Positions 23,911 to 37,209 are shown, numbered from the stretch's first letter. The stretch is 64,000 bases of DNA from Impatiens glandulifera (GCF_907164915.1 NC_061870.1:28991348-29055347), one strand, 5' to 3'. The notes: generated from the letters alone by a model not told the origin. Numbers and translations are program-made.

Positions 23911-26900
23911 AGTAGAAATGGGAAGAGAGAGAGAATATTCTTTTGGCGAAAAAAATGACGGTGAGGAAAAGAAAAAAATTATATTTAATTACCTTTTTTT
24001 ATTATTTATTTATTAATAATATTCCATAATTATATATTTATAACAGACAAAACTACAACCAGTAGTAGACAAACCAAATACAACCGGCCAACCATACGAA
24101 AGATAGAGAGTCAAACCCTAAGATATTGACTAATCTTAGCCGTTAATCTATACCGCGTCGTAGACTAACAATGCCCAGCCAAAAACGGTGCATTATGACA
24201 GCCTATCATTTGCGTACGCGTAAGAGAGAGAGTGTCTGTCTGTCTGGCTGTAAAACGCCGTGTGCTTTTTGCGCAAATGGCGTTGATTTTAGAGAGAGAG
24301 AGAGCTGTAATCCAATTAATAATTATTATGATTAATTAACTTTTATAAAATCAATTAATTACTTTGTGGATTTTAATTAATTACATTTGGAATATTTTTA
24401 ATTTAATACTAACATTTTCGGAAATTTAGTTGTCATTTCACTGTCATATATTATTATTAATTAATTAATTAACCCAAATATAGAATAAAAATGATTTGAC
24501 AAAATAGTTAAAATATAATGGAATAATTAATCTGTATCAATCTTGAATATTTTTTTTCTATAATAATAATATAATGGTATTTAGTTTTGAGAGGTCAAAT
24601 GATTTAAAATTAAACAGCTGGATTAGTGACATCTATTGCAAGACTTCTCTGCACTCGTTTTCTTCCAAATGGCATAAGATTTCATATTAAAATGTTTTCT
24701 CAAAGAAATAAATATTAAATTATTTTTATTAAACTTTTGATTTGATTAAAATTGGTATTTATTATAAAAATTAAATTAAAGATCAGAATTTGGATTTTGT
24801 TTTAAAAGTGGTATTCTAATATAATTATAATTACTTTTTAAAATAATAAATAATAATAAATGATTAAAGTTTTTTGATTGAATGGTTACTTCAAAAAAAT
24901 TGACAACCTTTTAGATCACGTTTGCAGATTTCTTTTTATAATATTCAATGACAAATATATATATATATTTTTAAAAAAACAAAATTTGCTCTGTCAAGAA
25001 GACTTTATTTATTTATTTATTAAAACCATATATATATATATATATGAACGGATGTGAAATGACCATCATTCATGCAAAACTAGAACGGCGGTTGAGATGG
25101 TTTTCATTTTTTTCAATATTAATAATAATTATTTGAGACGATTTTAAACTTCTCTTAGACTATTCACGGTGTCTAATGATGAATTTGGGAGTGTTGACTT
25201 AGTCTAATTGATTTTTAAAATAAGTTTGATACTAAATACAAATATAATATAATATGACATTTAAATTAATTATATATATTTTTATGAACATATTATGATA
25301 TTACAAAAAAATATATTTTATAAAGTAATAAATTACAATTATATATTTTTATAAATTATAGTTTTTATTATCTAGATGAAAAAGTTAAGAAATATTATAA
25401 TTATATATTATATATATATATATATATAATTTTTAAAATATTATAATTATGTATGCAATATTTATTATAATTATATATATTTTTATAATTTGAATTAAAA
25501 AATATTGTATCTATAACACAATATTAACTTAATAAAATAGTTTAAATAGTTAGAATCGTACCTAAAAAATTAAGAGATTAACTAAATTGAAGTGAAAGTC
25601 AAACCCTCTAAATATTCACATTAGTTTCATAAATTAAAAAAAAAAAATCACATTTGGATTAACCTTTTTTTATCTTTCATTTTAAAAAGATTTATACGGC
25701 TCTTACACATGTTTGATATATAATCTCAATAGTTTTCATATCTCTATGTTACTTAGGATGCAATGTATCTAAATAAAAAATATTGAATAGTAATAATAAT
25801 AATACAAATGAATAATAAATTTAAAATAAGTTAGTAATTATTGAGTTATTGAAAATAAATGTTGAATGTTTATAATTGTTTGGCCATTAATCAATCAACC
25901 AACGTGTCTGATATTATTACAGTATTTCTTACTTGGTATCATTAAGAGGACAAATAATGGAGTATTAAATAATCTTAGTATTGATAATAGATTTTTAGCA
26001 AAGTTATTTTATTATTTAACTCAGATAGATATAGTAATTGATTGGAGTGGTTTATATTTTTTTAAGGGAATAAATATGCAATGTTGCTTGTAAATAAAAA
26101 TAACTTAACAGTCACACTTTTATAATTTGTAATGATAATGAACTTCCATTTCACCATTTCACAATAGCAAGTGGATAAGAGTGAATATATATCAAATATT
26201 AGAGACTACAATATATTTAACCAAGGTTAAATCATTAGCATTAGGAATAGTAAATTTACATTTGCTTAAATTTGATTGAATTTTAATTCCAATTTCAATT
26301 TTTACTTTAAAATTAAAATGGTAAACCAAAATTGAATTTAGCCCCATTCCAATTTATGATTATAAAAAAAACACATTTAAGAGAATTTAACAAAATAAAA
26401 TATCTTTACAAGAGAACATCACAGTCATGATCCCATCTCACAACAATGACAAAAATGAAGGAATATTGTACAAGGGTAAGAATTGACCCTAAAAAATAAA
26501 AGATTATTTTTGTATTAGTATTAAAAAATACTTAAAAATTACCCATTTCAAAACATGAATAATAATCCTCACCTAGAAGACATTGTTTTCACTGTTAAAC
26601 AATGTGCACTTTATGCATGATTATATAATTATCATATCTAACTTAACATATCTTTTAAAGATTTATGTAAAGTATTTGAAAATAATGAAGTAACCAAGAA
26701 TCATTTGAGAGAAACACAATTTGACACTAACACCTTATCTAATACAGAAAACATAAAAAGTAATAAAGTAATAATTTTATTTACCTTCTGGACCTCCTCC
26801 TCCTCTTCAATTATTGCTAATTCTTTAAGCAAGTTAAAATAATAATCTATATTTGTGAGTCCCAGCTTATCTAATTCCTTCAGAATCAACCAGTTCCAAG

Positions 26901-29900
26901 ACATAGTTGTTGTCCACATCACCAACACTAGAGAACTCCATAGATCTGTCACATGTCATCCCATCCCATGGTTAACTCCACACACATCTCTTTTATCCTT
27001 ACTCCCAGACATATCATCATTATATGCCTCAATATTGTCATCATCATCTACAAGTATTTCAGATTAGATAAAAAAAAAAAAAAAAACTACTTAAAACAGG
27101 ACCATCTAGCTAGCTAGTACTTCATTTTGAACCTTATCTACTAAATACACAAACAACAGCATCTAGCTAATCCCAAGAGGTCCCCTTTTTTATTATCACA
27201 ACAAAGGCCCATGCTGTGTCTTGAAAAGACTGATTTAAGTAATTAATTAGGAGATAAATCAATAATATTTGAAAAGATTAAGAAAATAGATTAAGGAACA
27301 AGTAAATATTGTTCAAGCAATAATAATAATATAACACAACACAACAGTTTTATTTTGGGCTTGTGTATAACGCACGAGTGTACTGTCTCTAGCTAGTCTA
27401 GACAGTAGACAGTTGTAGTTAATAAACTTCATATAGATTTATTAATTAATTAATGAAATCACAACTAAAAATTTATTATGAACCAGGCCAGCCAGCAGTG
27501 ACCATGTCAAATGCTCATAATAATAATACTAATTAATCCATCTGTTGTTGGCAGCAAATCCAGATTCAGATCTGATTCAAGGAAGCATCGATCCAATAAT
27601 GAATATCACGACGTAAACCTTAAATAAAAACTATTATTAGTGATAAATTATTGGGTTAGTTTTAATTAATTGATGATCTGATCATGCCATGAAATAATTG
27701 TTTAATGTATACTTACTTAAATTATAAGATCTTCCAACCAATTGGGGTCTAACTGTTCTTCCCAGGTGAAAATTAATTACTCTCTCTAATTCATAACTCA
27801 TTTAATATATCACACTAATCATGAACTTAAAACTGAACAATATCTCAAAATTAAGGAGAGTTTTCAGGTATATATGATGGATCAAAAAGATTCATATTGA
27901 TCGATCCCATTTCTTTTGAGACAAAAAGAGAGCATCCCCCAATAATAGAAGGAGGAGTTATAGTGATCTAACAGTTGGGAGATGAAAACAAAATTGATAA
28001 AATTATAAAATAAGAAGGATGAATTAAGCTATAGGTGGTGGTGGTGGGGATGGGAAATGCACCCCAGCCACCAAACATAGACACTTGCAATTAGCTGCAT
28101 ATAAAAAAAAATATACCATCTTCATTTTACGGTTAACTAGGTCATGAAGAACGTTATTTTGTCTAAGACCACGTGAACCCACTGCCCTACTACTATTTAA
28201 GTCCCCCATGTGATCGATCGGCTACTCTGGCCATGGCTACCAGCTGTCCCCACACCACCTCTTATAACTATTTACTACTCACTCTCTCTTTCCCTCTCTC
28301 TTCTGATTGTCATTCCTTACCTAACTATATTATATTATATCATATCCCCCACAAACCATATATCCTTATCTTAATGCATGCAGTAATTCTCTCTCTCTCT
28401 CTTTTCAATTTACTGCCATGCATGCAAAATTATCCATTTTTTACTCATATCATCATGTGATCAGGTCTTAATTTGCTGCTACCTAGTAACATGTGATCAA
28501 CTGTCTACCTACAGACATCAAATCATGCAAGCTTTCATCCAGATGTTTTAATTATTTAATTAATTCACTCATTAATTAAGCTCTCTACAAATCAATCAAC
28601 ATTTAATTCATTAGACAGCTAGCTAGCTTAGCTTAGTTTAGCTTAGTTCTAATTGTAACCAACCATGGTTGGCTAGCTTGCAATGGACCACACTTGTGTA
28701 CTAGATAGATAGATAGAGTCATCAGAAAATACACAACATATACACCTACCAAGAGGAGGACCCCATCAACATGAATTTGAATGATATACTCACTAGCTAT
28801 AGCTAAAGATAAGTCATATACTTAATTACTCATATATGGGGTCAGTATTAATTAATTAGTATCCATGTAACTCTCTCATATTTATTCTAGTTATATATAT
28901 ATATATATATATAGAATGGCTGTCGCGGATATATATAGTTATTTAATTAACTTATGACCCAAAAGCATAATTATGCATGCCATTCAATACTACTTCTCTC
29001 TGTTACCTGCTTCATCAGTATCCTCCCTCATGGTAAACAAGCTAGTCCATTAGATCAAAGACAGTGACAGGCCTAGCTAGGTTTTCAGTTTTCTTTCAAC
29101 TTATTATTATTATTATTAATGCCAACAGAGATCGATGGTGGTTAATTTGAGATCATCAATCTTCTATTACTAACTAATACTAGTACTACTACTACTGTAT
29201 GGAGATTCTATTTCCTGTGTCCAAAAGCAGCCCCATTTGCAGTTGGTGGAATGTCAAAATCCAAAATCAGTTTGCCCTTTCTAATCAATCTGGCTGCCAC
29301 CCTACTTGCATGAGTGCAAGTAGAATGAATACAAATAGTCTTTTGACAATTTTGGGTCAGGCGTTGGAATTTTTTCACTAGAATAAGATAAATCAAAATC
29401 GGTTCCCAGCTAATGATTCTGTCCTTCCCAACAAATAATAATAATTGCTTCAAAAGTGTTGTCCATTCTTATTTTTCTGAATACGATCATGCACTGAGTT
29501 CTTCAGCATCTAAATAAGACGAGATTTATATATATATATCATTAGAAACATAAAGTTGTAATAATGGAATCTAATATAATAGTGGATATTAGAAGGTGGC
29601 CTTATCCATGTCAATGCTTAATCAGACTTGTGCCTTGAAGTTGTCTTTAAGGACAAGAACAAAAAAAGGAGAAATCAAATTCCAAAAAGGAAGGAGCAGA
29701 AAATAATTGATTCTGAGATAAATTATGACATCCGAATGCATGACTAAACAAGTCATGACTTGCACTTATTTGATTTATCTGCAACCATGGACCATGCAGT
29801 TTTAGCGTTAGGTATAGACCTATGCTTATGAATTCATTTACAATTTTTTGAAAAAGTAAATATATAATAGTAGATATTCCTAGAGAAGTTGAAAGCAGAG

Positions 29901-30576
29901 GAAGTAAAAATAGAATGTGGGAATAAGCTAAAAATATATATAGTGTATTTTGTTTAAATAAGCAAAAAAGTTTCATAATAAAGTCTCAAAGGGATTCATT
30001 ATTGCCACTGGAACTAGCCATCGTACAACATATATACCACCAGGCACCAAGGACATAGAACACAAGTCCTTTCCTAATTCACTTTTCACATGTAAAATCT
30101 AGCTATAAAATCCGTCAGATTTGTTGGTGTAGTTACTTTTCTTCTTTTCTTTTTGTTTTTTAAATAAAAATTTCATTAAAATCATATTAAACATGAAATT
30201 TGACATTGAACTGGACGAAAAACTAATTTGACCAAAGAGTCATAGCATGTGGCCATGAATACAAGAGAGCAAAATGAAGCAAAACAATCAACACTTCGTC
30301 GAGAAATAAAATAAAGAACTTCATAATGTATCAACTCCTAAGACGTACACCACCAAATTGTTTCCTCATACCGCAGTATGGCGGATACCCCTCTCTGAAA
30401 TCAAACAAACTCCATCAGTCCCATTGTATATAGTGCATCTCTTAGGCACATTGAACATTTTTTTCGTCTTCTTTTTCCCTCAACTTGCATCATAGATAAT
30501 CCCAAAAGAAAGACAATGTCACTCTCCCTCGAGTTTCATTTTTTTCCTTCTTCTTTTTGGTTTACAGATCTATGTT
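23911..30576. other. Long intergenic region
   Basis: 23.9-27.1 kb is AT-rich with (TA)n tracts near 24957, 25030 and 25407. From about 27.1 to 29.5 kb the sequence is less AT-rich and carries repeated TAGCTAGCT, CATGCATGCA (RY/Sph-like) and (CT)n motifs, as seen in plant promoters and non-coding RNA loci. No protein-coding frame there shows a recognisable domain. A check by eye for conserved plant miRNA sequences found none. Confidence 0.5.
29208..29453 (-). pseudogene. Possible retroelement RNase H-like tail fragment
   Basis: An 81-codon frame. Its pattern (FQRLTQNCQ...HASRVAARLIRKGKL...DFDIPP) resembles the last part of RNase H-like domains in plant non-LTR elements, where a basic R-x-A-N-x-x-A-x-x-L-A motif precedes an acidic/proline end. 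The match is weak and no catalytic residues are present. Confidence 0.2.
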
Positions 30577-30817
30577 TCATTTCTTCTTGGCATTCATGGC
30601 ATCTTCAATGCCCTTAGCAATTTCTCCCACATTCTCCAGATCCTCTAAATTGCAAGCCAAAACCATGCTTTGAAATGAAACAAAGTTACCTTCTAAAGAT
30701 GTCTTAGTCTACCTCTAAACACTCACCATCTTCATCATCATGTTGCCGCAAACCATTCCGGTCTCTTATGCAGACTACACTAGGTGAATAAGGATGGGCA
30801 TACTCGAATTCATTTAA
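30577..30817 (-). CDS. Two splice-compatible exons of an unidentified gene (3' end)
   Basis: Exon 30817-30727 and exon 30644-30577 are joined by an 82-base intron with a perfect GTGAGT donor and matching phase. They read LNEFEYAHPYSPSVVCIRD... into ...DLENVGEIAKGIEDAMNAKKK and stop. A third piece at about 32620-32551 (minus) ends ...FLATVDLDK at a GTAATT donor in phase 0, compatible with the phase-0 start at 30817. I do not recognise the family. It may be the 3' end of a real gene with a roughly 1.7-kb intron that holds the PARG pseudogene, or a remnant whose 5' part is lost. No start codon or promoter was found. Confidence 0.35.
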
Positions 30818-30929
30818 CTAGTTACCTTTGTATTGCTTATAAATTGTACTATCCTTGTATAAGTTTATCATCTAAAATATATGAAAATGTTCTTCTCTAC
30901 AAAATTCTACATTAAAAAAGGAAAGACAA

Positions 30930-31055
30930 CTAGATATCGTCAGATAAGCTATGTGGAAACTCATAGATCAGTAGTGGAGTATAATAATGCATGTCTTCAA
31001 GGTCATGGATTCGAGTTTTCACATCCGGACCTTTTTAAAAAATAATAATAATAAG
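30930..31055 (+). mobile_element. Possible tRNA-derived SINE
   Basis: An A-box-like TAGATCAGTAGTGG (30964) is followed by a B-box-like GGATTCGAGTT (31007), at RNA polymerase III promoter spacing. A T run and a short A/(TAA)n tail come after. The B-box context (caaggtcatggattcgag) is like that of plant SINE heads. It does not fold into a normal tRNA. Confidence 0.4.
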
Positions 31056-31256
31056 CTTATTAAGTCAACACATTAGTGAACAAGTATTATTCCTGCATCT
31101 TTTGACATGAGAAGTCAGAAGTTTTTTACAACTCAAATTGTACCAAATGAAAGTTGTTACAGGGGCATCTTTACTTACACTACTTAGGTTAGCTACCAAC
31201 ACTTAAAGGGGTGCCATATATATATGTCGCTAGGGGTCCCTAGCTGTTCTTTCTTA

Positions 31257-32245
31257 TTAGGCATCAGAACGTGAGGGTGGAGGCGGAAGGAGCCAGCTTA
31301 AGGAACCAACTAAGGTCCTTCCATCTAATCTCTGGGATGAGTACTCAACTACTATACTCCAGAATTCCCTAACTAGCCAGCCATTAGAGATAATCCACAC
31401 ACAAACCTGGTTAAAATTTTCAGTTCCTTCCAGCCAAATGTGTAATATAAGATAAAAGGTCTCTTTGCCTGAGATGCAGCAAGCCATTGGATTGCAACCT
31501 TAATATTTTTTTAATACTAGAAGTAAAAGGAAAAATTTTGTCCTCTTGACACAGTCTGTGATCCCGATGATATTTGAATCCATCTTGAAAACCGCAAAAC
31601 ACTTTATTCACCTCCCAGAGAAGGTATCTCAGGCTAAATTCTCATTCCAGGGCCAAATAAAGCATCAATTGCAATTATTCTTGATTCATGTCTTCCCATC
31701 ACATCCAGATCCCTTTTGTCCACATAGTCACAAGAAATGCGGAATGTGGAGGCATGCCCAATATAATTTGAACATCTTTCAGCACCAACTTCTATAGCTT
31801 CATTGTCAGCCATGAGAAGCACAAAAAACATCCCAATAATCAATTCTGGGTTGATCATGAAACGGATCTCTTCCTGCACACAATTCCCTAGTAGAGCACC
31901 GCCTCTAAGGTACTTGTTAGTAAAATCAACTTCCAAAGCTTCACGAGGTTAATCTTCTACGAAACCTAAAAGGTAAGCCTCAAGTTTGGAAAGGGGTAAC
32001 TGTGAGTTGATCCAATCATCAACTTTCGGATAACAAACACCAGGACTGGATTCCAGAGGAAGAACTTTACATTCAAATGACACCATGCCCTTAGGCATAG
32101 AGGAACATTTCCTCACAAAATAGTTCTTGATGCATCTTACTTGTGCTCTTGGCTGAGGAATACTATCCCTGGCTTCTGTGTTCCTAACTAACGAAGACTC
32201 TTTCTCCAGTATATGTGGAAAGGAAATCACTATTCTCTTATTCAT
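31257..32245 (-). pseudogene. Poly(ADP-ribose) glycohydrolase (PARG) pseudogene
   Basis: Only the C-terminal half is present. In order: SSMPKGMVSFE, LESSPGVCYPKVDDW, EALEVDFTNKYL, the PARG signature region GGALLGNCVQEEIRFMINPE, NYIGHASTFR, RIIAIDALFGPGMR, EVNKVFCGF, IQWLAASQAKRPFILYYTFG and EYSSQRL...FSWLLP-like end. Breaks: an in-frame stop at 31949-31951 (...GFVED stop PREAL), a frameshift near 31634, and further frame changes between 31400 and 31500. The usual GNWGCGAFGGD block is not seen, and GGG of the signature is RGG. PARG removes poly(ADP-ribose) from proteins; this copy cannot encode it. The stretch 31634-32245 runs without an intron, which could mean a processed copy. Confidence 0.82.
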
Positions 32246-32847
32246 GTTTGCTTCTTTCTCAATATGATCCTAGTTTAGGTTTATCTATTCTGTCATCATC
32301 ACTAGGTCATCTATTATAAGAGATAATCCAAGAGAACAATAAATAAGATGAAAGAAAAGAGAGTACAATAAATAAGATGGAAGAAAAGAAAGTACGGAGT
32401 TAGCATCTACATTAAATCTTCTATATCTCCAATGAACACAACATACCATGCGTAGGTTGCTTGCATTGTATGAAATTACAACTAGACATATAACAAGGAG
32501 AATCAAAGGAACAAGTAGAACCACAGCAATTGGATAAGGAACATAATTACCTTATCAAGATCAACGGTCGCCAAGAAAGATCCCGATGAAGAGGGAGGTG
32601 CTGCTGGTGCTGGAGAAGCTCAAAGAAAATGCACTAAATTAATTATATTATCATTTTTAATTAAAATACAATAGTGTTAAATATGCCTTCCTTTTCTTCT
32701 ACAGAATATATCTTACACATTTCCTTCGTCCACTTAAGAGAAAAAAAAATACTAGCAAACAAGTCTACAAATGTTAAGCTGAAAAATAAACAAATAAAAG
32801 AAACTAAAATGACAACAAAATACAAGCAACATTGGCCAAACATCCTC

Positions 32848-35308
32848 TTAATAACCATAGGAATAACCCATATACCTAGACCTAACATGACCATTGTCTT
32901 GCCGAGGATCTCTAGCATAGTCAACTGCCTTGATCACCATGGCTCCACGTCGTCCATCCTGCTCTTGAACCGCGCCAAACACTACCTCATTGCTCTCGCA
33001 GCTTTGTTCGTAATAGGTTTGGGGACCCGATGAGTAATGACGTTGATGATATTGTTGTTGTTGTTGATGGTTGTTAAAACTGCCACCCCACCCTCGTTGC
33101 TGCTGTTGTTGTTCGATGGGGCGGCCTTGCTTAAACTGGTGGGTAGTCCTCTCCATCTCCTTAGCAGCAAAGGGGTACGCTCTTTTCGTCGTGAGATTTC
33201 TCTTCTCCAATGATGGTGGCTCGTCCTCATCCGGGATAACGAATGTTTCTTGCATGGGCCATGCGTTTGGATGGCGGTTTGGTTGTTGGTAGTGCTGATG
33301 ATGATTAATTGGCTTCTTTCTAGACCTTGAGAATAATCCTGCAAAGATCTCCCCCATGGATGAACCTGCATTCATCACAAGCCTGCCCAATGAACCGAAC
33401 AAACCTTCTTCCTGTTTATCGTACTCATCCTCGTTTGGAATTAGAGGTGGCCTCACAGATTTTATTGGCCTTTGATAAGAAGGATTTGTTACCACCGGTG
33501 CACCAATGCTAGCATACGGATTAATATCGGAAACCTACATATAGATGGATAGTTTGAATCTTAGAACAGAAAGACAAACTAACAAACAAATGAAATAAAG
33601 AACTTACATTTGAGGATGAAAACATAGCTGCAACTCTACGTTGCAGCAAGGCTAGCATGTAACCGAAGAATCCTGCAGCTGCGAGAACCGCGATTCCTGC
33701 AGAAATACAAAATGGCTCGTCAAGTCTTATCATATGCAATTCCGGAAAAGATTGTTTACCTAAGTGGAGATTGTTGTCATAATGGGCAGGGGAACATTCA
33801 TCTTCATGAAGTTGGATCTGTCGGATTGCTTGGTTTCCTCTGTCTATAACCAAAAGAGAGCAGCTACTTCCAACATAAACCAAGTCGAAATCCTCGGAGA
33901 ACTTTGCCTCCTCACTCGGACCATCAACATGGCCTCCTCTTCCCCATATCCCGCCTGCAATAGTCACCACGCCTACATAAACAAGACACAAGAATCAGAA
34001 CCAAAAACATAACTGACACTTTTATTAAAACTAGCAGTACATACTACATACTACATTAACAAATGTTTCTGAAACACATGAACAAGAAACTAATCCTTCT
34101 AGTTACATTTTGAACTCACACTAGTTCTTCATTTTATAATCACCTGAGTCGCTGATTTTCCTGATTGCCATGTTCAAGGTGTCGGCAATATAAACATTTC
34201 CTCTGTCATCCACAGTAAATCCTTTAGGATGATTCATCCTAGCTTCTCTCGGTTTCCCATCGACATGCCCTGAGTAACCTTCGGGCGATCCAGCAACTAG
34301 TTTAGGCCGGCTATCTGCACATTATGCCAATATTATTACTGTGAAAGAAAATATTATTGCTGTCCTGTACTCCTGTTAGGTGAAAGTGCAAAGCAAGAAA
34401 CAAAGCTTTTGACACTTGAGAATATGCTAAAGTGAAACCTCCCATGTTTAAGAAACAAGTGAAGAGAAAGGGCTTCCATTGCAAGCAAAGTGCTCAGTTC
34501 ACATACTTCCAAGAAGATGGAATCAACTTTACACAAAATCAAGAAAAAGGCAACCATTTTATTTGTTTGTTTTTTCAATTACATCTCTCAAGTGTAGCTA
34601 GTTAGGTAAGGCATTCGTTACTTTTTTTGGTACTAATTCACTTTGGTTTGGTGGGTTTCTGGATTCATTTCTGAATCTGGAATTACTGTGGCATACACAG
34701 AAGATGATCAATCGAGAATATGAAACAGAGAGAAGAGCTTACAGAGAGATAATGGAGTTGAGATCTTGTAAACGTTGCTGTTCTCAGAATCCAAAACTAG
34801 AAGGTCTCCAGATGGAGATACTTTAACCGAATGTGGTTCAATTCCAAGTTTACTTCCATCAAACACAGTCTCAACAGAATACCCACTTTCGAATTTCATC
34901 ATCGATCGACTCGAACTTGAAGAAAAACCTAGACCTTCAACAAAAATACCCAATTTGTTCAACAAAGAGAATGTGAAACGTCATCATCATAGATTAACAC
35001 GAACATGAATCATGATTGATGATCCTAAACAAAATAAAATACACCGATATCCATGCAGTACCTTGTTTCGTAGTCGATGATTTCAGCGACCAAAGCCATT
35101 TAACAAACGTAGAGACCACATTTGAAACGATCCCACCTACAATTTCTGCAAATATGGGTGAAATGTTAAAAATGTAGCGTCGGAATGAAAGAGAGATGGG
35201 ATTTATCAGATTAAACTCACTTGCAGGAGGCGTACTGGCTGAAGTTGAAGAAAACCCAGAAGCTAAAACAGCAAGAATGAGAAGTACAAGGATCAAATGT
35301 CTTCCCAT
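32848..35308 (-). CDS. NHL-repeat beta-propeller protein with signal peptide and membrane segment
   Basis: Seven exons: 35308-35221, 35145-35062, 34934-34743, 34314-34144, 33972-33760, 33696-33608 and 33534-32848. All introns are GT-AG and phases agree, giving 507 residues. An N-terminal signal (MGRHLILVLLILAVLASG) is followed by PPAKIVGGIVSNVVS...KWLWSLKS. NHL-type propeller blades come next: VETVFDGSKLGIEPHSVKV, NHPKGFTVDDRGNVYIADT, then DFDLVYVGSSCSLLVIDRGN. A transmembrane span (GIAVLAAAGFFGYMLALL, about 258-275) precedes a cytosolic tail of about 230 residues. The tail is rich in Gln and His, has QQQQQ runs and ends GYSYGY. The layout matches plant NHL domain proteins such as At1g70280. 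Their ligand is unknown. Exon joins are supported by protein continuity throughout. Confidence 0.9.
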
Positions 35309-35437
35309 AGTTCAGTTCTTACTTCATCTGGGTAGTTGAACTTTTGGGATGTGTGTTTAGAACAGTGACCCTTTTTTGAGCTAGTTAGTACTTGAGAGCT
35401 TGAACCTTGACGATGGAGAAGAGAGAGACCAGACCGT

Positions 35438-35445
35438 CTTTTATA
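35438..35445 (-). promoter_or_regulatory. Putative TATA box of the NHL gene
   Basis: TATAAAAG on the minus strand, 130 bases before the start codon, implying a leader of about 100 bases. Confidence 0.5.
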
Positions 35446-37209
35446 ATTTATTGAAACATTATAAAGATATGTTAACTGTAGTTATCCTCCTGGTTCATTG
35501 GTCGGTTAGTATAAAAGTAATCTGCAATTCTTGTTTAAGAGGATGAACAGTCAAACACATATGAGGAGGAATGGGAAGCTTTGTTAAAGAAAAAGTAAAG
35601 CCAAATTAAAGAAGGAGAGGAAGGATCAGATGCTGTTTTTCTTTCTTTTTTTTATTACAAATCTCTAATTAAGGGTGGATTAAAATTTTGTTCTTTTCTT
35701 ATAATCTCTTGTTTTATAGAGGTCATTTAAGATGGTTATTTTCGTCACTTCTACATCTTATCGGCAAAACAGGGTTTATACACTGATTCACGCTATCTTC
35801 TATTTTCTGAAGTTTTGGGTTCGAGTCCGTTTTATAAGTCTGATTCAATTAGTTGAATAGATTTACGGATTTATATACTTAACCTGTGAACGCATTCCAA
35901 ACAAAACGGAACAACCGTTATAATATATAATAATATATATATATATATAATTGTTTTCATGTAATTTATTAACCATCACTCTTTCATTAATCATCAAATC
36001 ACCTGAATTATGAAAAATTATTAATTTTTACAAGAAATGTCTATTCAAGTATAACAATAACATAAACTAAATGCTATAAAAAAAATTGCTAAAATAAATT
36101 CTTCATAACTTTGGGTCAGTTTTCATATTATTTTTTCATTTAACATTGTCAGTTAAATTTATTTTTAATTGTTTTAATTTTCATATTTTAACTATTTTTT
36201 ATTTTATTTAATAATATAATTACTTTTATTTTGTTAAGCAATATTATTCATTATTAAAAACTAGATGTCTTATCATATAAATATATATGAAATAAACATT
36301 ATTTTAAATGAAAATAAATATAACATTATAAATTAAGTCACTTTAAGGACTATGTAGCGAAAACCCGACTAAATTTTAACACGTTTCTTTGAAACTTTGT
36401 CTATATGTAGCAAAAAGTAGTCAAAGGATATGTCATCAAAATTATATAAGGTATTTAACCTTTATTTCATATTAATGTATTCAATCCAATTATATAACTC
36501 ATCAAAAATATTATAGAAATCAACCACAACAAGCTTTATTTTAAAATATTTAATAAATTAATTAAATAATGTTCTATTTGGAGATATTTTTTTAGTTCTT
36601 TCTAGATAGTTATGATAAAGTTGTGTACTTTAAAGTTTTAATGAGTGATTAATCATTTTTTTAATAACAAAAAATAGATTAATAATAGTATTATTTTTTT
36701 AAAAATGTAAAGTTAAAGAGAGGTTTTCATGTAATCAAATTTAAAAAACATAAGAACTTAAACATTAATTTTATGTTTCACGCTAAAGAGCTTGCTTGAT
36801 TTTGGTTTGGTGATATTTTGTCTAAAATAAATTGTTTAATAAAAAATAAGTTATTTGGATTTTTAATTACTTTAATTATGAAAATATTATTTATTATATA
36901 AATTAAAATTTAATAAAAATAAAAGGGGCACTATTTTTCTTTAGTTAGGTATTTGAGTTGATTAAAAAAGTGATTTTTTTTTTTTCAACTGTTTTCCCCT
37001 ATAACCTACCTACATGACCTATTGGATAATGTGGTTTTAAAAAAAACTGTTCTATAAAATTATATATGAAATATATAGTTCATCAATTTAAAACACAAAT
37101 CAAAGCAAGCCTTCAAAGTATTATTGTAAGTATAATTGTTTAAGGATATGATATCATAAAGATTAATTTCTTAATTTCACAAGTAATATGATATCATACT
37201 TAACCGAAA
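35446..37209. other. Intergenic, AT-rich
   Basis: Promoter side of the NHL gene on the left and 3' flank of the UGT on the right. A lone B-box-like GGGTTCGAGTCC at about 35817 has no tRNA fold around it. No coding region seen. Confidence 0.6.

Noticed and set aside
26701..27067. Possible gene fragment on the minus strand (acidic DDDDNIEAYNDD, then YVLELVDSEGI in another frame)
   Set aside because: Frames are interrupted and I cannot tie either piece to a family; too weak to list as a feature.
27480..28700. Conserved miRNA gene in the promoter-like region
   Set aside because: I looked by eye for common plant miRNA sequences on both strands (for example miR156, 160, 164, 166, 167, 169, 171, 172, 390, 396) and saw no match.
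35800..35840. tRNA gene suggested by GGGTTCGAGTCC
   Set aside because: No acceptor, D or anticodon stems can be formed around it; at most a SINE scrap.
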